IMG/VR virus record: IMGVR_UViG_3300037200_000007
Span: 1-41,155 of that record
DNA length: 41,155 bases
Reading direction: 5' to 3' (one strand)
Origin: a virus
Shown in pieces: positions 31,414 through 41,141 of this stretch. Numbering within the stretch: the first letter of the stretch is position 1; each line of letters starts with the position of its first letter. A program made the translations under genes and the position numbers. The notes under the pieces were generated by a model. That model searched no databases and was not told where the DNA came from. It was given only the letters and a program-made list of their open reading frames with translations.

Positions 31414-32879
31414 ACATACCTCAAGTAAACGCATCCATGCTGCAACCTTCCAGCGATGATAACGGAATGGCGACGCTGTCTCAAATGATGAATATGAAGT
31501 ACATGGGGCAGAGAATGCAACTCGGTCAAGTGCAGTTGCAGGGTGCTCAGATGGAGAATGAAAAGAACAGTATAGAACTAGGGCATACTAAGGCTATTAA
31601 TGATGCAATGATGCAGAATACGGGCAGGGATGAAAATGGGAATGTAACGATAGACCAGCAAGGGGTAAAAAATACTCTCGGAAATACAGATCCTATGGCT
31701 TTGTTTACATACAATAATATGCAGCAGGAAAAGTCTCTGCAGATAGAAAAAATGCAGCAGGATATCATAGGCGCAAAATTGGGAAATAATGCCAAACAAG
31801 CAGACATAGCGCAGCAAACCGGGGTTGCGCTGCTCAACCCAAATCTATCACAGAATGATTATGATAACTATATAAAACCTAAGTTCCAAACTGCTTTTCC
31901 TAACGTACCCGCCCCTGACAGTGTTGGCCAAGCGCAGCAACACGCCCAGACATTAATTGACAGCGGGTCAACAGCGAAAGATAAGGCAGAGGCGCAAGCT
32001 ATTCCTCTTCGTTTACAGCTTCAAGGTGAAGAATTATACAACAAAAAAGTTAGCGACTTTAATGACTCCTATAAAGAAATTGACCAAAAATACTCAGATT
32101 TTATGAATGGTGCTCAGCAAGCGCAGCAAGCAATACAAAGTCTGGCGCAAGCCCGTAAAGGGCTTGGCGGGTACAGCCCCGAAAACGTGGGCGGTCTTGA
32201 ATCTTCCTTCGTAGCTGGTTTGGGCAGAATGGAAATCGGTGGGGTAGTGCGACAAGCATGGATTAGGCAATTATCAGAAGGAGGCAGAAGTACGCCCCAA
32301 GAAGCTGAACTGGCAGTTGATAACTTTATGTCTGGTAAGATGGATAAACTTAACGACAACCAATTTAAGAATCTTTCACAGTACGCTAGCGACTGGGTCA
32401 ATAAAAGATATCAGAATCAACTTGTAGCGGAGCATGGTAGAATAGGAGAAGCCACCAGTCGGGGTTTGAAGCTAGAGGACGTCCATCTAGGTGACGATAA
32501 TCGCCCATCTGTAGAATATCGCAATCCATTCCAAGATTACAAAGGCATCGATGCAATGATAGGCGATAAAAAGGCTGGAATTGCGCCGGGGTCAGGCGCG
32601 ACGTTCAGTAGCGGCGCGATGCCTACTAAATCGCAAGCTCAACCTTTAGCCCCGGCCGATGCACCATTTCCAGGTGAGAAGGGCGGCGAGGTTACTATCA
32701 ATGATGCCCTACAATCGCCCAATGGCGAAATACCCGCGCCAGGAAACGGTGCAGATTTAAGCAAGCAAGGAGCGCCAACTAAGTTGATGCACCCCGATGG
32801 CAAGACTACTGGAACTTTAACCGACCCTAGCCAGCTAAAAGCGTTGCTTGCCAAGGGTTATAAGATAGTGGGGCAATAG
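31407..32879 (+). CDS. P22 gp20-like ejection protein (by position)
   Basis: A 490-residue Gln/Ala/Asn-rich protein, near the 471 of P22 gp20. Long helical runs (MMNMKYMGQRMQLGQVQLQG, KDKAEAQAIPLRLQLQGEEL) and no globular domain I recognise. The C-terminal 90 residues are Pro/Gly-rich linkers. The assignment rests on the order gp7-gp20-gp16 and on composition. Its TAG stop shares a G with the GTG start of the next gene. Confidence 0.65.
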   Translation: MVDIPQVNASMLQPSSDDNGMATLSQMMNMKYMGQRMQLGQVQLQGAQMENEKNSIELGHTKAINDAMMQNTGRDENGNVTIDQQGVKNTLGNTDPMALFTYNNMQQEKSLQIEKMQQDIIGAKLGNNAKQADIAQQTGVALLNPNLSQNDYDNYIKPKFQTAFPNVPAPDSVGQAQQHAQTLIDSGSTAKDKAEAQAIPLRLQLQGEELYNKKVSDFNDSYKEIDQKYSDFMNGAQQAQQAIQSLAQARKGLGGYSPENVGGLESSFVAGLGRMEIGGVVRQAWIRQLSEGGRSTPQEAELAVDNFMSGKMDKLNDNQFKNLSQYASDWVNKRYQNQLVAEHGRIGEATSRGLKLEDVHLGDDNRPSVEYRNPFQDYKGIDAMIGDKKAGIAPGSGATFSSGAMPTKSQAQPLAPADAPFPGEKGGEVTINDALQSPNGEIPAPGNGADLSKQGAPTKLMHPDGKTTGTLTDPSQLKALLAKGYKIVGQ

Positions 32880-35248
32880 TGGACGCAGGATTTACCCCCG
32901 ACGCTGCCCCGGCTCCCGACGCTGCCCCGGCTCCCGACGCAGGATTTACCCCCGACGCCAGCCCAGGAGGAGTGCCAAAGGCTGCAATAGGGGCGCAAGC
33001 AATAGACCCAACGCTTGGTACAGACGATATAGCGAAGTGGGCTGGTATGGCTCCTGATAGAATTAAAGATCTTCGTACAAAAGGCTTAATGGACGATGAT
33101 ACTTTCAAGCCCATACAAGAAAATACTAAGAACAAGCAGGATCTTGAAAAGCTAACTGATAGCAGCGGCGCGGAAAATATCTCCACAGGGTTGTACCGAG
33201 ATTTACTAGGCGCTCACCAAACCTATCTAGGGGTGACGGGCAGCCTAGAAAAAGATCCAACAAAGCGAGCAGCTATCGCAGATCAAATGCGGGTTGTAAA
33301 TGCGAAAATTGATCTTGACAATGCCAATCAAGCCGCTATAAAGGGTAGACCAGTAGGCTCAGAACCATCATTTGGCGAAAACTTAGGCGTAGGCACAGGT
33401 GCAGGATTACCACTGACCGCAGTGACTGGCGTAGGCGGGGTAATAAAGGCGGGGGTAATAAAGGCGGCGGAAGCAGTGGCCCCGGTAGTGGCGAAGCCCT
33501 TGCTTACACAGGTAGGTATTAAAGGCGCGGAAGGCGCGGGTTACGGCGGCGGCGGCGGCGCGGTCGTGGGCGGGTTAACTCCTGAACCAGGCATAGATCC
33601 CGAGAAGGATCCAATTGAACAGTGGTATCAAAAGAAAACTGGTACTGTGTTAAGTGATACAGGTAGCGGCATATTAGGCGGGTTAGTGTTCGGCGGCTTG
33701 TCGCCAATGGTTAAGAAAGGATTAAACGCCGCGTTCGGTACAAATCAAGATACGAATATGGCGGCAACGGCGGCGGAAGGCAAGCAATGGGGAGTCAAGA
33801 TTGCATCTGGCAATAGTGGTCTAACCAACGCTGCCGCTGATAATCTTAATGCGTCGAACTTTAAGCAGAATACTGTCAACTTTAGTTCAATGACCAATGC
33901 TCAGACAAAGGGCTACTACTCAACAGCACTAGCGAATATAAAGAGTTTTCCGAATTATGATCAATTAGTGGCAACGGCTGCTGGCCCGACAGATAAACGT
34001 CAGATAACCGCAAAAGCTATTTTGGATGTAATACACAATTCCCCGAACGATTACCAGTTGGCAAAAGCAAGCAATGATAGTAACCTGCTAAATAAGCAGT
34101 TGTTTGCCGACCAAAAATACGCGCAAGCATCCGCAAAATCTGGAACAACGGAGATACGACGTGATAGAACTTTTGACGCTCTTGATCCTAATACCCCTAG
34201 TAGTGTACTTAACAACGCTCTTTCTCAGCCTACCGAAATAGGAGACCAGGAATTTCAATACGGTAATAATAGAACCACTATTGGCAAGTACCTGACAGAA
34301 GTATCGCAGAGGTTGGATCAACCTACTACTTTTCAAGATTTATCTACCATATCTAAAACTCTAGGAAGCGCGTTTAACCAAATGCCAGATGGGAGTTTGG
34401 CAAAGACTGCCTTATCTGATGTTAGAAAAGCTGTGCTGTCAGATATGAAAAAAGGCGGTCAAGCGAGTGGAGCTTGGCAATCTTATAGCGATGCTAGTGA
34501 CTATACTAGAGATGTAGTTAAGCCTTTGCAAACCAGCGAAGCGTCTAAGTTGATTAATCGCGCGGCTGGCGGCACTCAATCAGCAGTTAACGACGTTTAC
34601 AAAAAGTTTTCTGACTGGACAAACCCCACAGTAGTCAACGAAAGTATCTCTAAAGAAGTATTCGCGCAACTTGATCCAATGGCTCGTAACGCCGTTAAAT
34701 CTGGATTGATAGCACGCGCAGTACAAAGTTCCACTACAAAAGGCGCGGTAAATTACAGGTCATTATCAGACCAACTTACTCAATTACTTAATAAATCAGA
34801 ACTTGACTTCAAGGGTTTCGACAAATTCGATGTGCAGGGGTTGAGTAATGTTGCCGAACATCTGGCTTTACAAAAGGAAGCCGGAGCTGGTAAGTTGCCA
34901 AAGGCAAGCCCCGGTGGGATTATGGCTAAATTCGCAGGGGCGGCGGCGGCAGGTGCAGAGTTTTTTCACATGCTAAGTAGTGGACAGTATGTGCAAGCTG
35001 GCGGTGTAGCTGCTACGGGCGGCGGTACATATGGAATGTATAAGTTCATGCAGAGCGGCAGGGGGCAGAAATTTGTAAGAAGTGCAAGTAGTATGAAGCC
35101 AGGAAGCCCTCAACTGGAGAATTTAATAAATAAGATGGTGACTACAATGTCAATCGGTACAAGTAACACGAAATTGGTTCCTAAGGTAGCAGCGGGAATG
35201 TCCCTGTTTGGTGGGCAAAGTGATCAGCCCATGGAGCAAAGTAAATGA
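32879..35248 (+). CDS. P22 gp16-like ejection protein (by position)
   Basis: A 789-residue protein (P22 gp16: 609), starting at GTG in TAGTG. Residues 2-26 are a tandem Pro-Asp-Ala repeat. Two Gly/Ala-rich hydrophobic stretches (about 180-235 with TGVGGVIKAGVIKAAEAVAP, and about 678-725 with AKFAGAAAAGAEFF) could cross or disturb membranes, fitting an ejection role. No lytic transglycosylase motif is visible. It overlaps the fibre gene by four bases (ATGA). The assignment is from order and composition. Confidence 0.65.
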   Translation: MDAGFTPDAAPAPDAAPAPDAGFTPDASPGGVPKAAIGAQAIDPTLGTDDIAKWAGMAPDRIKDLRTKGLMDDDTFKPIQENTKNKQDLEKLTDSSGAENISTGLYRDLLGAHQTYLGVTGSLEKDPTKRAAIADQMRVVNAKIDLDNANQAAIKGRPVGSEPSFGENLGVGTGAGLPLTAVTGVGGVIKAGVIKAAEAVAPVVAKPLLTQVGIKGAEGAGYGGGGGAVVGGLTPEPGIDPEKDPIEQWYQKKTGTVLSDTGSGILGGLVFGGLSPMVKKGLNAAFGTNQDTNMAATAAEGKQWGVKIASGNSGLTNAAADNLNASNFKQNTVNFSSMTNAQTKGYYSTALANIKSFPNYDQLVATAAGPTDKRQITAKAILDVIHNSPNDYQLAKASNDSNLLNKQLFADQKYAQASAKSGTTEIRRDRTFDALDPNTPSSVLNNALSQPTEIGDQEFQYGNNRTTIGKYLTEVSQRLDQPTTFQDLSTISKTLGSAFNQMPDGSLAKTALSDVRKAVLSDMKKGGQASGAWQSYSDASDYTRDVVKPLQTSEASKLINRAAGGTQSAVNDVYKKFSDWTNPTVVNESISKEVFAQLDPMARNAVKSGLIARAVQSSTTKGAVNYRSLSDQLTQLLNKSELDFKGFDKFDVQGLSNVAEHLALQKEAGAGKLPKASPGGIMAKFAGAAAAGAEFFHMLSSGQYVQAGGVAATGGGTYGMYKFMQSGRGQKFVRSASSMKPGSPQLENLINKMVTTMSIGTSNTKLVPKVAAGMSLFGGQSDQPMEQSK
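32882..32958 (+). repeat. Tandem repeats at the start of the gp16-like gene
   Basis: Two adjacent exact 18-base units (32900-32917, 32918-32935; GACGCTGCCCCGGCTCCC) lie between two exact 23-base copies starting GACGCAGGATTTACC (32882-32904, 32936-32958). Unit length keeps the frame, so slippage would vary the Pro-Asp-Ala repeat number without breaking the gene. Confidence 0.9.
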
Positions 35249-36948
35249 CAACTCCTAATTTCAGCCTTTGCCCCTTTCCAGTATTTCGCGCATTTGACGC
35301 TAATGGCGAGCCGCTGGCCGGGGGGTTACTACATACCTACGCCGCTGGCGGCTCTACGCCCCTCGCCACATATACCGATAGTACGGGCGGCACGGCAAAT
35401 GCGAACCCCGTAGTTTTAGACAGCACAGGAACAGCGAATGTCTGGCTTGGCAACGCTCCATATAAACTGGTTCTTACTGACAGCACCGGCTCCAATACAT
35501 ACTTCACCATTGATAACATCTATAATGGCGTAACGGTGAATTATGGGGCGAGCGTAATCTCCTCTGGAAGCAATGTCGCGCTAACCAATCCGATGTTTAC
35601 GCTGTACGACGTAACGATGACAGCATCCGGTAAAACCTTGACTTTGCCAGCGGCCAATTTAACGAACAGCATACCCCTAGGAGTACCGATCTGGTTTCAC
35701 AATGCTGGTAGTTATTCCTTTGTTATTTACGCGCAAGACGGTTCCACCCTATTGGCAACAGTGCCTGCAGGAGCCACTTATGGGTTGATACTTAATTCTG
35801 CCAGTACCGCAAATGGAACCTGGGACGTTGCTCCTGTACAACCGCCGACTACCTATGGTAGCGACCAAGGGTTGAATAGCAACGGGGCGATTGTGAATAT
35901 CGAAACATTGAATTCCATCAATGCCGCTACATACTCTATAGCAGAGGGTAATCGCGGGGAAATAGCTGTATCAGCGCAGAATTGTGTTTACGCGGCAAAT
36001 CCATCAACACTAGGAGCAGGTTTCAAATTCGCTATCGCCAGCGGCGGCGGTTTTATTGCGACGTTCACCCCGACTAGCGGCATTGTAACGAATGACCTTA
36101 ACGCAAGCCTTTCAACGATAAGTTGGACGGGGGCAGGTCTGGCCGTTGCTTACTTCGAATGCGATGGAACCAATTTCCATATGACCAGTGGTAGCCCGAT
36201 TGCTTTCGGCGCTGCAAGACCTCCTGTTCGCGCACTTAACAACCTTAAAATCACCACTACTGGCGGCAATACCGTGAACATAACGGCAACCGAATTAGTT
36301 CTGCATGATTCAGCGAATGGCGACACTGTAAAACTCACCAGCGTCAGTTGTTCTTACGCTACGGGCAACTCCGGAGCCGGCGGATTAATGAATGGTGCGA
36401 ACAGCCAAGGTACGAGTACATGGTTGAGCGATGTAATCATATACAACCCATCTACCGGAGTAATCGCCGCTATAGGATGTCCTCAATCCTCAGGATACTC
36501 ATCCCCCGTTGCCGGGTATAATTATTTCGTAGTTCTTGGACCTACTCGCGTAAACAGTAGCGGCAATCTTGTCGGCAAGGTGCAAAATGATAAGGATTGG
36601 CAGTATGTAGTCGGCAATAACCTAGCCGCATTGCCGACCATAGCAAGCGGTAGTAGCGGCGACCCCACAGTGCCGACCTGGATAGCTGAATCCGTAAGCG
36701 CGGCGGTAGGCAGCAATACTGCCGAAATTAAGCTGGTACTTTCAGCGCCTAGCGGTAGCGGAATAGCAGCGGTAGCCCCGAATGCAAGTTATGGTGCTTC
36801 ATCTAGTTCATCTAATCCACCACCACTGGTAATCTACAGCACCACTAACAGCGGTAACATTGAATTGATGTTAGAGAGTTCTAGCGTCTACTATGCAAGC
36901 AATAGCTCGAGTGCTATATTACAAGTGCTCGGCGGCAGAGAAACATAA
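35245..36948 (+). CDS. Tail fibre / spike protein with common N-terminal virion-attachment domain
   Basis: A 567-residue beta-rich protein. The first 95 residues, FRAFDANGEPLAGGLLHTYAAG, then TPLATYTDSTGGTANANPVVLD and ANVWLGNAPYKLVLTDSTG, are a very common N-terminal domain of phage tail proteins. The rest is Ser/Thr/Gly-rich with no enzyme motif. The C-terminus is IELMLESSSVYYASNSSS. It probably is a receptor-binding fibre or an adaptor. It overlaps the preceding gene by ATGA. Confidence 0.78.
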   Translation: MTTPNFSLCPFPVFRAFDANGEPLAGGLLHTYAAGGSTPLATYTDSTGGTANANPVVLDSTGTANVWLGNAPYKLVLTDSTGSNTYFTIDNIYNGVTVNYGASVISSGSNVALTNPMFTLYDVTMTASGKTLTLPAANLTNSIPLGVPIWFHNAGSYSFVIYAQDGSTLLATVPAGATYGLILNSASTANGTWDVAPVQPPTTYGSDQGLNSNGAIVNIETLNSINAATYSIAEGNRGEIAVSAQNCVYAANPSTLGAGFKFAIASGGGFIATFTPTSGIVTNDLNASLSTISWTGAGLAVAYFECDGTNFHMTSGSPIAFGAARPPVRALNNLKITTTGGNTVNITATELVLHDSANGDTVKLTSVSCSYATGNSGAGGLMNGANSQGTSTWLSDVIIYNPSTGVIAAIGCPQSSGYSSPVAGYNYFVVLGPTRVNSSGNLVGKVQNDKDWQYVVGNNLAALPTIASGSSGDPTVPTWIAESVSAAVGSNTAEIKLVLSAPSGSGIAAVAPNASYGASSSSSNPPPLVIYSTTNSGNIELMLESSSVYYASNSSSAILQVLGGRET

Positions 36949-36963
36949 ACAAAGGAGAATAAT

Positions 36964-37323
36964 ATGTACACAGATCAACATTATGCTGCTAAACCGTACC
37001 AGGAATATCCGATCACTACTAATTCCAGCACGGCTGTTCTTAAACAACTTATTTTTGACCCTATCACGTTGGAAAACAGTAAACAGGAGCAGTACATATT
37101 CTGCGAAGCAGTCGGGGATACAATAACAGTAGCTTTCGGCGGAAGTGGTGTAGTGGCGAGTAACACAGTTGCTACTAACAGTTTACCGACTGGTAACTTC
37201 ACCCTTACGGAAGGCATCGTTTACGGGTTTTATGTACGACCTAGCACGGAGAATTTTATATCAGCTTTAGGCAACACAGGGGCGGGGTTGTTAAGAGTTC
37301 GCCTTTGCCGTAAACCAACATAA
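36964..37323 (+). CDS. Hypothetical virion-region protein, 119 residues
   Basis: Begins MYTDQHYAAKPYQEYPITTN and is beta-rich (TITVAFGGSGVVASNT). ATAAACAAAGGAG lies before the ATG, a partial version of the early leader. Size and composition suggest a small structural protein or a fibre cap. No family recognised. Confidence 0.65.
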   Translation: MYTDQHYAAKPYQEYPITTNSSTAVLKQLIFDPITLENSKQEQYIFCEAVGDTITVAFGGSGVVASNTVATNSLPTGNFTLTEGIVYGFYVRPSTENFISALGNTGAGLLRVRLCRKPT

Positions 37324-37333
37324 GGAGGACAAT

Positions 37334-37837
37334 ATGAATGTAACTTCAGCCACTACCGCCAGCGTATCTAAATTTATAGATCTTATTATAGAGGTTGCCA
37401 AAGATCCAAAAGATGTATTGGCTAATTTAGAAAATATCAATAAAAGTCTAGCGCTTAGTGAACAATTAAAGCTAGATGTGAAAGAGGCACTCGCAACTAT
37501 AGATAAAGCCAAGAAGGACAAACAGGCCAATGATCAATTATTGGAAAAGGTGAATAATATAACCGCAGCGAATACCGAAATATTAAGGGATGCTGAGTCT
37601 ACCTTGCTAGAAGCCAAGGCTGAAACAGAGAGATTAACTGCGGCGAAAAAGGTTCATCTTGAAAATGTCAGGTTACAAGAAGCAAAAGATAGAATTAGCG
37701 ATGCTAGAGAAAAAGATACTATTAACAAAAATTCCAAGGCTGAAAACTATCTAGCGCAAGCTGAGGAAACAAAAGAAAAAGTTGTTGCGCTGCAACAAAA
37801 ATTAGCCTGTAAACTTCAGCTTATTAATGCAGAATGA
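37334..37837 (+). CDS. Coiled-coil protein, 167 residues
   Basis: Almost entirely helical: a short N-terminal domain ([20 protein letters not shown]) and a long coiled coil from about residue 45 to the end ([33 protein letters not shown]). AAGGAGG precedes the ATG. It overlaps the following fibre gene by four bases, so it may be a fibre chaperone or a rod-shaped virion part; both are inference. Confidence 0.65.
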   Translation: MNVTSATTASVSKFIDLIIEVAKDPKDVLANLENINKSLALSEQLKLDVKEALATIDKAKKDKQANDQLLEKVNNITAANTEILRDAESTLLEAKAETERLTAAKKVHLENVRLQEAKDRISDAREKDTINKNSKAENYLAQAEETKEKVVALQQKLACKLQLINAE

Positions 37838-39615
37838 CGGATTTAAGATTTGATCGCGTCCAGGAAACAACTACTGTCACAGGAACAGGGGCGGCTACAT
37901 TACTAGGTGCTGCTGCTGCTTGCCAGGCCTTCGGCAGCGTTCTTTCTGATACCAACACCTGTTATTATTGCATCCGCGCCCAATCCGGTAATCAATGGGA
38001 AGTTGGTCTTGGTACTTATAATTCAGGGGCTAATACCTTAACACGCACTACAGTTCTTTCAGGTAGTAATGGCGCCAGTGCCGTAAACTTTACCGCAGGC
38101 ACGAAGGATATTTATAATACTTATCCGGCGGAACAAGCATTTCTAAAAGAAGATTTGGCGGTCGGTGCAACAATAGGTTCCGGCACTGCCGGTTCCATAC
38201 TATTCATCAATCCCACGGCGACGCTGGCGCAGGACAATGCCAATTTCTTCTGGGATGAGACGAATAAGCGGCTGGGGATCGGGACGGCGAGTCCGACAAA
38301 TGATATTGCTATCGGTCCTACGGCTGGTCCAACTAATCTGCAGGGTCTGAATGTTGTTCACGCCGCCTCTGATTCCCATGTTTTTGTGGGTGAGAGTTCT
38401 ACTGTTGGAGCGACATTTGCTTGGTCGCAAAGCAGCCATACAGGGCAATTCGTTACCTGTAGTTATACAAATCCATTTTATTTCGATGGGTCCCTGACCG
38501 CATTTCAAGGACAGAATACTGCTGGAAATGTGGTAATTGGTGCATTGACCAACACTACTTCAAAGCTTGCAATTATTAACGATACTGCCGCAAAAATCGG
38601 TCTCACCGTCCAAGGCGCCGCCTCCCAATCTGCAAACCTTCTTCAGCTACAAGATAGCAGCGCAGTAGCTTTGTTCCAATTCAATGCTGCCGGCACCCAA
38701 ATAATAACTGCAATTTCGGGAATTATTGGCATCGGTGGTGGATTTTTACAAGTTGCAGGTCAGGGCACAGGCGTTGGAAATAACATCACGGCTTCTGTTC
38801 AAGGTTCCGCCTTTGGCTACAATGCTATAGCGTCAATGCAAGCCAGTGCCTTTGGTGCTGGTGCAACTGCAGCGCACACATCGACCATCGCTCTTGGCTT
38901 CGGTGCCTTTACAACGGCAGATCACCAACTTGTAATAGGTGCCCCGGATTATTTTGGCACATCGGCGTATATCAATACTGTGTTCATCGGTAACGGTGTG
39001 ACTAACGCCGCACCTTCTGGTTTCACACTAAATGCTACTGGCGGTTCTGGTTCCAATGTCGCGGGTGCGGCGATTACTTTTGCGGGAGGAATCGGAACTG
39101 GGACGGGCGCTGGGGGGAATCTTATTTTCCAAACTTCGCTCGCTGGTTCTTCAAGCAGCACACCAAATTCGTTAACAACTCTATTAACTCTCTCTCCAAC
39201 CACCCAGAATGCACTACTGCAAATCTCCGCCCCCGCTACAGTAGGTTTAGTTGTTCAAGCTGCCGCCTCCCAAACCGCAAACCTCACGCAGTGGCAGAAT
39301 AGTAGTAGCACCGTCCTCAGCGCCGTAAACGCAGTAGGCGCGTTCGCCTCCAACGTGGCGCAAACTACGGTAAACGGCAGCACATCAGGAACGGCGGTAT
39401 TTTCACAAGCAGAAGCCGGATCGTCTTATAAATCCATAATGATTTATTGCAACGCGCTTTTAGGGACTGCATCTTACACGTTCCCGACAGCATTCACGAA
39501 CACGCCACAAGTGCTTTCACAAAGTCTGGCCGCCGTGGTAACATCAATTTCTACCACCGCTGTCACGGTTACAGGAACCACGAGCACCGGCTACATTGAA
39601 CTGAACGGCTTTTAA
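37834..39615 (+). CDS. Tail fibre with YadA-like beta-roll and conserved receptor-side C-terminus
   Basis: A 593-residue protein. The N-terminus, [20 protein letters not shown] and [14 protein letters not shown] through ARTTVL-like [11 protein letters not shown], is a shared phage tail attachment domain. [17 protein letters not shown] (about 135-151) is a common fibre repeat start. [20 protein letters not shown] (about 324-343) and following [18 protein letters not shown] match left-handed trimeric YadA-like rolls. Two similar segments, [21 protein letters not shown] (about 255) and [21 protein letters not shown] (about 470), are internal repeats. The end, [10 protein letters not shown] and [10 protein letters not shown]-like [11 protein letters not shown], is a frequent fibre tip domain. 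It likely forms a trimer that binds the host. Confidence 0.8.
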   Translation: MTDLRFDRVQETTTVTGTGAATLLGAAAACQAFGSVLSDTNTCYYCIRAQSGNQWEVGLGTYNSGANTLTRTTVLSGSNGASAVNFTAGTKDIYNTYPAEQAFLKEDLAVGATIGSGTAGSILFINPTATLAQDNANFFWDETNKRLGIGTASPTNDIAIGPTAGPTNLQGLNVVHAASDSHVFVGESSTVGATFAWSQSSHTGQFVTCSYTNPFYFDGSLTAFQGQNTAGNVVIGALTNTTSKLAIINDTAAKIGLTVQGAASQSANLLQLQDSSAVALFQFNAAGTQIITAISGIIGIGGGFLQVAGQGTGVGNNITASVQGSAFGYNAIASMQASAFGAGATAAHTSTIALGFGAFTTADHQLVIGAPDYFGTSAYINTVFIGNGVTNAAPSGFTLNATGGSGSNVAGAAITFAGGIGTGTGAGGNLIFQTSLAGSSSSTPNSLTTLLTLSPTTQNALLQISAPATVGLVVQAAASQTANLTQWQNSSSTVLSAVNAVGAFASNVAQTTVNGSTSGTAVFSQAEAGSSYKSIMIYCNALLGTASYTFPTAFTNTPQVLSQSLAAVVTSISTTAVTVTGTTSTGYIELNGF

Positions 39616-39631
39616 CAAAAAGGAGGAAACT

Positions 39632-39790
39632 ATGCCTACACTCGACGAACTTTACACCACATTCGGCAAGCTAACCATTCAATCTGAGATTCTGCAATCT
39701 CAAATTATGCAGGTTAAGAAAGCGATTGCCGATGCAATTAATGCGCAGAATGCGTCCTCATCATCGGATACAATTCAACCGGAGGAATAA
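39632..39790 (+). CDS. Small coiled-coil protein, 52 residues
   Basis: AGGAGG lies five bases before the ATG. The product, MPTLDELYTTFGKLTIQSEI then LQSQIMQVKKAIADAINAQN, is a single coiled-coil helix with a Ser-rich end. Two bases separate it from the next ATG. Such short helices after fibre genes could be assembly helpers; unproven. Confidence 0.7.
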   Translation: MPTLDELYTTFGKLTIQSEILQSQIMQVKKAIADAINAQNASSSSDTIQPEE

Positions 39791-39792
39791 TC

Positions 39793-40143
39793 ATGGCCCT
39801 TTCTATGAATTTTACCGACAGTTACGGCGTGGTGTTTCCCTCCAGTTACTGGCGTCTCGTGCAATGGAATTTCAGTAAAGATGGCACTGGGGCATTAACA
39901 TTCTATGGGTTCTCCGATGTAACCCAGAAAGGCAATCGTGTTATCGGACAGAAACAATACTCCATAGCCGCTGCCGACTTTGCCACATACTTTACTGCGG
40001 TAGCTATTGATCCGTTGAACATTAATCCACAGTGTCAGGGGTATGCGTTCGCTTTAGCAAAACAAGATGTCGTGGTGACACCGGCAGTAGGCGAATCACC
40101 TGCTGTAATGGCGAGCTTCTTCGCAAGTGCGACGAGCGTGTAG
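39793..40143 (+). CDS. Hypothetical tail-region protein, 116 residues
   Basis: Contains YWRLVQWNFSKDGTGALTFYGF and KQYSIAAADFATYF, beta-rich with aromatic residues. GGAGG, inside the previous gene's end, precedes the ATG. The pattern recalls small proteins found after phage fibre genes. Function unknown. Confidence 0.7.
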   Translation: MALSMNFTDSYGVVFPSSYWRLVQWNFSKDGTGALTFYGFSDVTQKGNRVIGQKQYSIAAADFATYFTAVAIDPLNINPQCQGYAFALAKQDVVVTPAVGESPAVMASFFASATSV

Positions 40144-40313
40144 TGTACGGGGGGTTTGCTTATGCTGATGCGCCTTATGCTGGAGAATCAGCGGTTCCCC
40201 CAAACCCTCCAGCAACGCCTAAGTTTAGAGCCACAATCGGGTATACAGGATGGGGGGCAGGGGGTATAATCGGGCATAGTGCAACTGGGATAGTTCAAGG
40301 ATCTAGTACTTAG
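40143..40313 (+). CDS. Hypothetical protein, 56 residues, GTG start
   Basis: The stop of the previous gene overlaps a GTG as TAGTG, and the frame reads to one base before the next ATG. The product is MYGGFAYADAPYAGESAVPP, then ATPKFRATIGYTGWGAGGII. The GGFAYADAPYAG opening resembles short phage tail-module proteins. No strong ribosome site; translational coupling is assumed. Confidence 0.55.
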   Translation: MYGGFAYADAPYAGESAVPPNPPATPKFRATIGYTGWGAGGIIGHSATGIVQGSST

Positions 40314-40314
40314 T

Positions 40315-40683
40315 ATGACAACAGAATGGTTTCAGTGGATTATAGGCGGCCTTGTACTTATATTCGGAGTGGGGTTCTCTGCTTTATGGGTTCTTCAATT
40401 AAGGATGGAGGAACGTTTAACTAAAAGTATGAATGATACAACCAAGGCTTTAAGTGAGTGGATTAAGAAGCATATTTCCGACGATGCAGTTGTCCACACA
40501 GGTATTGAGAAAACTGCCGCCGAAGTGGCGAAGGATCTTCATGCCAGTGAAATGCGTAACCTGAACACCTTCGCTACCAAAAATGATTTAGACCGCATAA
40601 CAACTCACGTTGATGGGGGGTTTAGGGACGTAAACGCTAGACTAGATTTGGTGCTTATGAATATGACCCCCGGTAAGCAATAA
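40315..40683 (+). CDS. Single-span membrane protein, candidate holin
   Basis: A 122-residue protein with one transmembrane helix (about residues 8-28, WIIGGLVLIFGVGFSALWVL), then a charged helical domain (ERLTKSMNDTTKALSEWIKK). It lies directly before the endolysin and shares one base with it. A holin of the single-span kind, or a spanin-like protein, would fit the place. The large cytosolic or periplasmic domain is unusual for a small holin. Confidence 0.6.
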   Translation: MTTEWFQWIIGGLVLIFGVGFSALWVLQLRMEERLTKSMNDTTKALSEWIKKHISDDAVVHTGIEKTAAEVAKDLHASEMRNLNTFATKNDLDRITTHVDGGFRDVNARLDLVLMNMTPGKQ

Positions 40684-41096
40684 TGGATCAGGATACAAAC
40701 GCTCTAGCTTTAACGATGATAGGCGAAGCAAGCAACGGCGGCGCGGGGGCGATGCAGGACGTCGGTTCTACAGTAATGAACCGCATCAAGAAAAAGACTT
40801 GGTATGGTGGCGATGTCTGTACTGTCTGTTACCGAATGAAGGACGGTATCTATCAATACAGTTGTTGGACGCCTGGAACTAAAGACCTTGCCCGAATAAT
40901 GAGAATTACCTTTAGCGACCCCCTTTACGCGCTAGCTACAGCGATTGCCGAAAGTCTAATTAATGGCTCTGCAACCGACCGCACGAGTGGCGCAACGCAC
41001 TACTACGCAAAAACTATTGCTTGCCCCGCATGGGCTAGGGGTTTAACGCCGTGCTACGAAAGTGACGACCAATTATTTTTCAATAATGTCCCGTAA
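40683..41096 (+). CDS. SleB-type cell wall hydrolase, endolysin
   Basis: A 137-residue Hydrolase_2/SleB domain protein. LALTMIGEASNGGAGAM carries the catalytic Glu (E15), and VGSTVMNRI and YSCW follow in the right places. The end reads GATHYYAKTIACPAWA, typical of phage endolysins of this class. It cuts peptidoglycan to free progeny. There is no signal peptide, so a holin is needed, and the gene just upstream is the candidate. Confidence 0.9.
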   Translation: MDQDTNALALTMIGEASNGGAGAMQDVGSTVMNRIKKKTWYGGDVCTVCYRMKDGIYQYSCWTPGTKDLARIMRITFSDPLYALATAIAESLINGSATDRTSGATHYYAKTIACPAWARGLTPCYESDDQLFFNNVP

Positions 41097-41141
41097 TGAT
41101 TTGCCAATGAGTTTGTTTAAGCATAAGCTATATCTATCTTC

